The position numbers and the translations under genes are program-made. From NCBI GenBank assembly GCA_963971575.1, contig OZ020622.1, positions 20,400,879 through 20,464,878 of the forward strand: 64,000 nt of DNA. The letters run 5' to 3'. The DNA is from Liopterus haemorrhoidalis (taxonomy: Eukaryota; Arthropoda; Insecta; Coleoptera; Dytiscidae). Below the pieces are notes generated by a model that did not search any database, had not been told where the DNA came from, and was given only the letters and a program-made list of their open reading frames with translations. Positions 50,301-59,780 of this stretch are shown one piece after another. Positions within the stretch are counted from its first letter, which is position 1. Each line of letters opens with the position of its first letter.

Positions 50301-53300
50301 AAGCGTAACTAGCTGTCGTAAACGGAATTACTCAGGAATAAAAATGGTTTGTACAAATGAAAACGAATGAAATATGTGTATTATATGAAAATTACCGAGG
50401 CGGTAATTATAAATAAGTTTGCGACTCAGATGATCGGAACAATAGGCATTATAAGAGCCTTTTTCAATTTATACGGAAATATGTTTTCTTGTAATGACTT
50501 ATTGAAAATCCTCATTGAAAGTATCATTTAAGTTTAGATTGCGGTAAAGAATTACAAATTGCAAGTGTTTTTTTTTTTTTTTTAATAACTGATTCGAAAT
50601 AATTAAAAAACAAGTTACGATCTGAGATTTTATAAATTGATTTTACATACAAGGTGTCTCAAAAGAAATTTTATATTTATTTAGCTTACTGCGTGAACGC
50701 AACGTATCCGAGGGGTGCGGGGGTTATGTCAATCGGTAGCCTGCCTCTTGGGAATTCAGTCGCTATGGAGCGTTTCTCGGGAGCAGACCGCGCGTTATGC
50801 GTGCGAGAGTTTTACAAAAACGGTGATTCGGCGACTGCAGCGCGTAGAAAATTCTGCAGTATTCGAGGTTTTCGCCACTTAAATTATGCGCCAAGCATTG
50901 CTCTCATTCGACATTGGGTTAAAAAGTTTGAAGAGACTGGTACAACGCTGGATAAATCAAAATCCGGGCGACCTAGGTCATCAAGAACGGTAGAAAACGT
51001 GGAGAATGTTAATCAGTCTGTTCGTGACGACCCGAACCTTTCAATTCGGAAGCGCGCAAGTGCTTTAAATGTGCATAGATCATCATTACATCGCATTATG
51101 CACAAAGACCTAAAGCTGCACCCCTACAAAATTCAATTGGTGCAAGAATTAAAGCCCCAAGATGCCAGTCAGAGGCTTAATTTCGTAAATCAGGTGATTG
51201 AGCGATTTTCAACGTTTACCAACATTTTGTTTTCGGATGAAGCTCATTTTCATCTTAATGGCCACGTAAATAAGCAGAACTGCCGCTACTGGAGTGCAAC
51301 GAATCCGAAACGCAAACATCAGAAACCCCTACATTCGCCTAAAGTGACCGTATGGGCTGCGATGTCGGCGCGAGGAATTATCGCCCTTACTTTTTTGAAG
51401 ACGAAAGAGGGCGTGCAGTTACAGTGAATTCAGAGCGTTATGTGGAGATGTTAGACAACTTCTTGGTACCTGAACTGCAAAACTTTCCAGGCTATAACCA
51501 AAGAACATGTTTCCAACAGGACGGAGCAACTTCACACACGTCCAATATGTCTCTGCCACGTGTTCGTGAAATTTTCTCAGGCAAATTGATCTCCCGGAGA
51601 GGTGACATAAATTGGCCTCCACGCAGTCCAGATTTAACCCCTATGGACTTTTTCCTATGGGGTTATCTTAAATCTAAAGTTTACGCCAATAAACCGACTT
51701 CACTGGCGCATTTGAAAGAAAATATCCGTCACGAAATGGCAGCCATCCCTGAGTCCACCTGCCGAGACGTCATAAGTAATTTTACTGTTAGATTAAATGA
51801 GTGCCGAGAACGCGAGGGTCTACATTTAGACGATATTATTTTTAAGAAATAAATCCCCAAAAAGTGTACTTTAATAATTAATAAACATTTTTTCTATATA
51901 CGGCTTACTTTTTTTTTAATCGATCCACTAAATATAAAATTTCTTTTGAGACACCTTGTATAATAATAATTCCATATTCCCAAAATTGTAGAGTGGTTGT
52001 CCACAATTGTCTATGCAGCATGTTTATAAATATTAAGTACATCTTTTGTTTTAGCAAAATGTGGCGAATTATTTTTAACAGTATCATCTATAGAAGAAAG
52101 TTCAATAGAAGTAAACTGGAATTTCAGATGTGATTATCCACCAAATAGAATAAGGTTATTTACAGACGATCCACAAAAAGATGTAAGTATTTTTATACAC
52201 CCAGATCCTACTTTATGACGTTTTTCGTTGTTTTCCAAGTTGCATCTTAACTCTTGGAGGCATGGCAGAGTTAAAAATGTCCCACCTTTTTGATACGTAA
52301 ATATGCTCGGTGGGCTATTTTTTATACTACGTCGAAAAATTACAAGTTCCACCAGAACAAAGGTAATCCCGCCTATTTAAACTAGTTAGTAATTTCACCA
52401 ACAGATGTCACACTGATATTTGTTTGAGTGATCAACTTTAAATTTATCAGTATCGGTTTGACTGACGATGACAAAATTTTCATCCAAAATAAAAAAAAAA
52501 AAAAAACGGGCTGTTCAAATCCCACCCTATAATTAAAAACTTGAATGACTTTTTATTAATTTTTGTGTTTCTTCTATAATTTTACTTCTTTATTAGTTAA
52601 AATAAACTTTGTTAAAATTTATAAAAATAAAATTTTTGAGCAACATGGGTTTTTAATTTTCTAAAATTCCGTGCCTCAAAGACAATTGAATCGTATATTT
52701 CAGAAACATTCATTTAGACATTAGAGACCTACAAGTATAGGGATTTGCAGCTAAACACCCTACCATCTGGTGAGCGTTTCATGAACTTGTGTACATCAGA
52801 TAACATTTCGTTTTGTGTATTGGTTTTGTATGAAGTTTGTTTTTAAAGTTTTATTATAATCATTGAAAAATGTATAATACATATTGTTGTGTGCCTATGT
52901 GCAATTCATTGAAAAGAAGAAACCCGGAAATATCGTTTCATTTGTTTCCACTAATATCAGACACCGTACGGTTCGAAACAAAATTGGGAAAGCAAGAGGT
53001 TAGGAATCGACGCGATGTTTAGATAAACAATTTAAAAATTGGAAAAAAGTGAGCCCTTATATCAAAGTTTGCTCATTACATTTTAATGATAGTGACTACA
53101 AAAAATATCTTCAATTTTGTATTTATTACCGCATATCTTGAAAATTCCTGTTATTGTGTGTGGGTTTGTAATGCACAAGTCTCTAGGCATAATGCATAAA
53201 TCTTTACGAACTCTCTGTTTTTTTCAGTTACTCCACACAATATTATATGCCCAGCATTGTAGATTTCTACCCCTTGGTAAACAACACGGGAATTATTATT

Positions 53301-56300
53301 TCCCCCAATATAGTTAAAATAATCGACAATGGAAAATCGCCATAACTTAAAACCAGATCACAAAATGTAGTATTTTAGATGTTTACAAGTGTTGTCACTT
53401 CACAAAATCAGAAAATCCCAAACAATTATTTATTTTTTGTCGTTTTTTGATACACTTTTCGCTATTATTTACTAGTAAATGTCAAGTGGTATCTGATTTA
53501 GAATGGTTTCAAAAAAATCCGCGTGGCGCTACGATCTTAAAATTTTTCCCCTATACTTGAAGTGCGCTCGCATAAATATGTCGCTACAGGTATCCAGTTA
53601 AATAAATAGCTAGTCAGATAAATATTGTACCTAAGCATGGTGTTGCAAAAAATGTAAATCGAAATAATTATCAGATAAAATAATGGGCGCGTTCAGCGCC
53701 CTAAACAGTTTAGTGCGTTCACTACGTTTACCTTCTGAACGTAACGGTTGACAGTCAACAGTTTACTAAACATCTCAACGTAAAAATTTTACGTTTAGTT
53801 ATGTTGACTTGTATACCTAACCTAAATTTTTAGCGGGAAATTTATATAAGATACAAGTTAAATAGCACTGGAGCTAACAAATTGATTAATTCTGCCACTT
53901 GAGGTCGTGGCAGTCTAAAATGGTTTTTAAATTTTGTTAGTTTATAGTTCCTTATCACGTCTTCATATCCAACATTATAAGTTGGCACATTCCTAACAGG
54001 CACAACATTTATAGGTGCCGCCAAGTTATCCACTGCCACTTGGATAACATCTATATCTTCGTCTAACAAAAAATTATCTATTACAAATGGATCCATCTCT
54101 AATTATTTTTTAAGGTTATGTACTCAAACTGTTAAACACTCGCGTTGAAACTAACCGCTAACCATTCAGACATTCACCAAATTGTTTACTCAACGTACGT
54201 TTACGTTTAGAGGGTTTAGGCGCTGAACGCACCCATTCTTTATGTACCTACTACTACTTCGGTTCAAATTAACGTGCATTACTCAGATTTTTTTCAGATA
54301 TTTAGACTAATCCCCCTGGTTGTAGTGTGTGTGCAAGTTTTTTAGCACATTTTTTGGCAATAATTGTATTTTCGTTCCTTAATCTACGTCTTCAGAGCTT
54401 TTTCACCACACAATAACTTATAAATAAAAAAATATTTTTTTTAACGCCAAAAAAATAAATATTTTTTGAAAAACTAATCTCATCAAAAATTCTTGTTGAA
54501 CTATTCCGATTCTCATCACTTTACTTTGTTGAGAATTTTTCAAAATTTTAAATCTACCGCTCTGGAAAATAGAGGACAAAAGTTTTTTGACACATTATTG
54601 ACGAAACTCACAAAAAAAAATCAATAATAAAAATATCTCGGTTTACCTACGCATTAAAGTTCATTTGATCAAAATCATTAAAAACAAATTTATCTAGGAC
54701 CAGTGGCGCAGCCAGGATTTTGTCTTGGGGAGGGCCGAATCAAATTTCGAAGGCACGCGTGCCACATACGGCCCTCAACTTTATTTTTTGTGGCCCCTGA
54801 AGCGGTAATCAAAATCACTTGAGCTTATTTAGGGGAAAAGTATATTTAAAAATGTAAAATATACTCTCTTCCCTTTTTCTGTTTATAAAAAAATGTCAAG
54901 AAACCCTTCGGAATATTTAAAGTTCCGTCACTGCTTATCATTTTGACAAATCAAATCAGTTCAACACCCCTGCTGTTGGATATTGATGTTTATATCAAAT
55001 AATAATTCCATTATTTGTTGATAAAAAAATATAATTGTTAATCCATGTATCAAAAACTTTCACTTGATTTTTTTTTCGATAAATACATATTTATTTATAT
55101 TTTTCGCGGGATATATTTTTGAAGTCTCAATATTTTTCTTACTTATGTTCAGTTCTCTAAATCAGCCTCTTGGCCACAATTTGTACCGAACGAACAGACT
55201 CGTGTGAAGGTTATACCGAAGTCAGATTTCTACTTTATCTTATCTGAATCGAGTAATTAGTTGTTTAAAACAGTTTTGTCATTTTACTGGGCGAATGTTT
55301 TAGTCGATGTGTCAGGGGGGAAAAGGATCAACGCTCCCCATCATATAATTCGTTGGAACATATTTGGAAAGTGATGTATTTTCACTTGAACAATAACGGC
55401 CTCTATCAAGAGTAGGCAATCTTAAAATCTGGGAGGGGCACAGGCCCGTCCCTCCCCCCTTGTCTGCGCCACTGTCTAGGACCATTAAATAATGAATGCA
55501 TTGTGTCCAACTTTAAATACATAAAACTGTTCATACTGCAACAAGTGTAAAAAAGTGAAGCGCAAGCGTCCTCGTCAGTGAAAAATTAACGTTTTTTTAC
55601 ACTTCAAGTGTTTATTCAATAAGTTAGTTAAAATGTTTGGCGCTCACGAATGATGGATATTTGCGCCTCACACAGCCCATCTTTATAACTAGAATATTAT
55701 TTATAAGTTAAAATAAATAAAACAATAAATAATAGGATTTTAAATATTATTGTATAATACTATCATCTGATGGTTCGATAACCATATTGATTACGTAGAT
55801 TCTGAAGTTAAACAATTGACGCTTAGAATTTCTATATTTTTAAATTAAATTTACTAATTTTTTCATGATACAACTATATAGTTATAGATAAAATATTGTA
55901 TCTGACTCGCATATAATGACTTACAAATATTTTACTCGGTTGATTAGAATCCTCGCCTACGGCTCGGGTGGTAAACTGTTTCCTCGTGAAATATAACCTT
56001 CATTATATGTTTGTTAAACAAAATACTATTATTTTTTCATTGAATATGTACGAGGGCTTTTTTTCAAGTTCCGTTAGGTTGGCAATGGAAACTCAGTTGC
56101 CATTGTTAAGCGGCGCTTGCGCAGAAGTGTTTAGCAATCTATCTGTCAGTACCTCACAACCGGTTCGGCCATTACGTGCCGTAGATTTGATGTGAGCGTT
56201 GTTTTATCATGGCTACTACAATCGAAGATCCCGCCTCTACAAGTAAAAGGCAACAATGCGACAGAAATTCTTAGAAAATTGTGTGTTGTGTATGGGGAAA

Positions 56301-59300
56301 ACATTAAAAGTGATAGTGCAATGCGAAAATGGTGTAGGCGTTTTCGGGAAGGACGAACTGTTGTCCATCATGAAAGGGTCAGGGAAGAAAGTCCGTAGAA
56401 ACAGACGACATTATCGAAAAAGTGAATAAAGTGATTCCATAGCGCCGATTCACAATTTCTGAACTCTCTGTAGATTTTCTTCAAATTTATCGGACAGCTC
56501 TTTATGACATTATTACAGTAAAATTCGGCTACCGCAAATTTTGCGCACGGTGAGTCCCCAAACATCTTACAGACGTTCACAAAAAACAGCGAATGAGTTC
56601 TGCCCTAAAGTTTTTGCAGCGCTAAAGTGTGAAAGAAGCTTTTTTGGGAAATATCGTATAGGACAGTGTTTCTCAACAGGTGGTCCGCGGACCACCAGTG
56701 GTCCCCAGAAAAACTTTAGTGGTCCGCGAAAGTTTTTATATGTGTTTATTGCAGTTTATTTTTTTATATTTTATGCACATTTTTTATGTAAATAATTTAT
56801 ATTTTGTTTATTTTCTGTAAACTTTCTGTGATTTTCTACAAATAAAATAAATGTATTTAGTAGCACATTAAATATATTTGTTTTCTTGCAAAAAATGAAC
56901 CAACAATTATTATTCATGGTCCGCGTTAGAAACTGTGCATTGCGGTGCGTTTTTGGCTGAGAAACACTGGTATAGGAGACGAAACGTTCGTGAGCACAGA
57001 AACAAAAGAGTAATCGAAATAATGGATGTATACTAACTCGCCCAACAAACCAAAAAAATTCAAACAAACCTTGTCCAACAGAATGGTTACGGCTTCTGTG
57101 TTTTGGGACTGTAAAGGAATTTTGCTCGTGGAGTTCTGGAGCCTGGGACCACAATTACTGCAGCAACGTACTGTGAAACCCTGAAATGTCTACAGAGAGC
57201 AATACAGAACAAATGGAGAGACATGTTGTCATCAGGCATTGTCCTTCTTCATGTCAATGCACGCTAGGGATGGGAAAAAAACATCGATGTATCGAAAACA
57301 TCGATGTTTGTTTTAAAAACATCGATGTTTTTACCATCGATGGTCAGCTGGCGATAGTATCGATAAAACATCGATGTCTACTACCGATGTCGATGTTTAA
57401 ACTTTGAAATTCAGAAACTACCGCTAGAGGCGCTGGATCTTAAAGATTTAATTTTTATTAAAATTAGTACACAAAATATAAGCGCCATCTATTGTGATAT
57501 AACAATACTAATAGTGTTAGTTCTTATTCTTCGTAGCAGTTAGCAGAATCCGAAAAAATAAGAAGAAACTTCTAATTTTTGCAAACAATGCGAACGACCA
57601 ACGACGCCAATACACTTTTTCTTTTTGAGTCTTGTTGACACTTTCCCAGTTATTATTCCTCCAATCCCTGGATTTTTGTAAGTTGTCATTAGCTATTTTT
57701 TTATATATTGAAGATGGCTTTTCCTGAACAAAATGATCAAAGCTTCAACTAATCGGTAAAAGTAACTAAAATTAAAAATCTAGTTTCGCCTAAACCAAAG
57801 GAACAGACTTTATTTCAACTTAAAAAAGTATAAAAATAATTGTGTATGACAGTGTTATTTTTATGTTAAACAATATAAAATTAACATTAAGATTACTATA
57901 TTAGTATTGTAAGAAAATCCAATATTTCATTTTAAAAATGTAAAAATAGTAACGTCTGTTCCTTTGGTTTAGGCGGAACTAAATTTTCAATTCTAGTTAC
58001 TTTTACCGATTGATTGAAGCTTTTGATCATTTTGTTGAGGAAAAGTCAACTTCAATATATAAAAAAATATCTAATGAGAAATTACAAAAATGAAAATTGC
58101 GGTTAGTTCCGCCTAATCGTTGGGAATAGACTGTAGGTACAAATTAGGATTATTATATTGGGTATAATAATGTTAATGTGAAATAAATTACAATTAAAAA
58201 GGAATATTTCTATTTCAAAATTTAATATATGCTTGTTGTGTATTATATGTTACTTTTTTCGTATTTTATCTTTACATTATTAAATAAAACCTATATAATA
58301 TAAATAAATAGCTTTTTTAATATTAATAAAACATCGATGTTTCCGATACATCGATGTTTTTCCTTCGATGTTTTTTCAACATCGATAGTAAGGCGCCGAT
58401 GTTAACATCGATGTTAAACATCGATGTTTTGCTTTCGACTTACAACCCTAATGCACGCCCTCATACCGCAGCACAAAAATGAACTGCTCAAGAATTTCGG
58501 ATGGGAGATATTCGGTTACCCGCCCTACAGCCCGGATTTGGTATCAAGCGATTTCCATTTGTTCACCAGGATGAAAGTGTAGTTGGGAAAGAAGCGGTTT
58601 AGCACTAATGAGGAGCTGAAAACCAATGGGTAGATTGGCTGAGAACCCAGGTGACTACATGGTGTGAGGAGGGTATACAAAACTGATTCCCCGTTACGAC
58701 AAATGACTTAATGTTGGTGGCGATTATGTTGAAAAATAATTTAGATGCATGAGTAATTCTTGTGTATATTAAAACTTCTTATTACCCTTATTTGTTTTTT
58801 TTTTAACACAACGGTTCTTGAAAAAAAAATTAGCTCTCGTATTTGTTTATATTTTTCCCGCGATGTGTTTTGTTGAATTCTCTGTAGTTTTTCTATAATT
58901 TGTACTTTGACAAGGAGTTGTACAACCATGCCAAATTTCAATTTGCTAGGTCAAACCGTTTGGTCTCAGTTTCTACCATACAGGCAGACACATAAGTGAC
59001 GAAGGGTTTTTTTTGTAATAATTACAAAACTCTAAAAATGAAACTAATTTATCATGCTAATATAATATATTTTAAATTGTTTTATATTTTTTAGGGTTCA
59101 AAAGTATTATTATCTTTAAGATTAGTCCAAAACTCAGGGTATTTTTTAACAAACATATCGTACGATAATTCAGTACCTCCAGAATGGAAGAAGAACTTAT
59201 TGACAGAGCCTTCCTCAGGAGCGAGATGTCTCAACTACTGGGCAGCTTCTTACAGGGATACAACACTTATTCAGAAAACCTGTCTTCGAACCCAGCCAAC

Positions 59301-59732
59301 CTGGATGGAAGACAATGGGTAAAGAATTTTTACCATTTACAGGTAGTGTGTTTGCAGGGCTACTCCAAATATTTACCGGAATTAGATAGGAGTATTTCAT
59401 ATGGACAAAATATATTAAACATATTTGTCTAATTTGTTCGCATGCATGCTTGCTTTGATTTGTTTGCTTCAAATTGTCAGAGGTGTGAAGTTATGTATCA
59501 TTTTAAAGAATTGCAGTATACAGGGAGTTTCTGGGAATTGTTTAAGCATTGTTAACTTCTTTATTATAAGAGATAAAAAGAAGATTAAATTAGAAAAGAT
59601 CAAGTGTTTTACTCTACAAATAAAAATATTAAATTGGAAAAACAATGGACCATATTAGTAAATACGTCACAAAATGGGCTCCCGTACTGCCGCCTAGCGG
59701 TTTGTTTCCTTTCATTTATTTTGAACATGTTG

Positions 59733-59780
<48 letters not shown>

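Larger units (their letters stand above)
56051..58739 (+). pseudogene. DD34D mariner interrupted by two hAT insertions
   Basis: The mariner starts at its TIR (TACGAGGGCTTTTTTTCAAG, 56049) and coding at ATG 56209 (MATTIEDPAS), with a short deletion before VKGNNATEILRKLCVVYGEN (HTH). Further parts are WCRRFREGRTVVHHER, SELSVDFLQIYRTALYDII, NSPNKPKKFKQTLSNRM, LLVEFWSLGPQ, FFMSMHA in place of LLHDNA, then GWEIFGYPPYSPDLVSSDFH (third Asp), ending VGGDYVEK (stop 58737-58739). Insertions 56664-56969 and 57265-58450 break it, plus several stops and frameshifts. The right TIR is not recognisable. It belongs to the widespread SETMAR-like mariner type. Confidence 0.88.

Noticed and set aside
49865..50302. 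145-codon minus-strand ORF
   Set aside because: No recognisable domain, poor context and AT-rich hydrophobic composition; kept only as a note.
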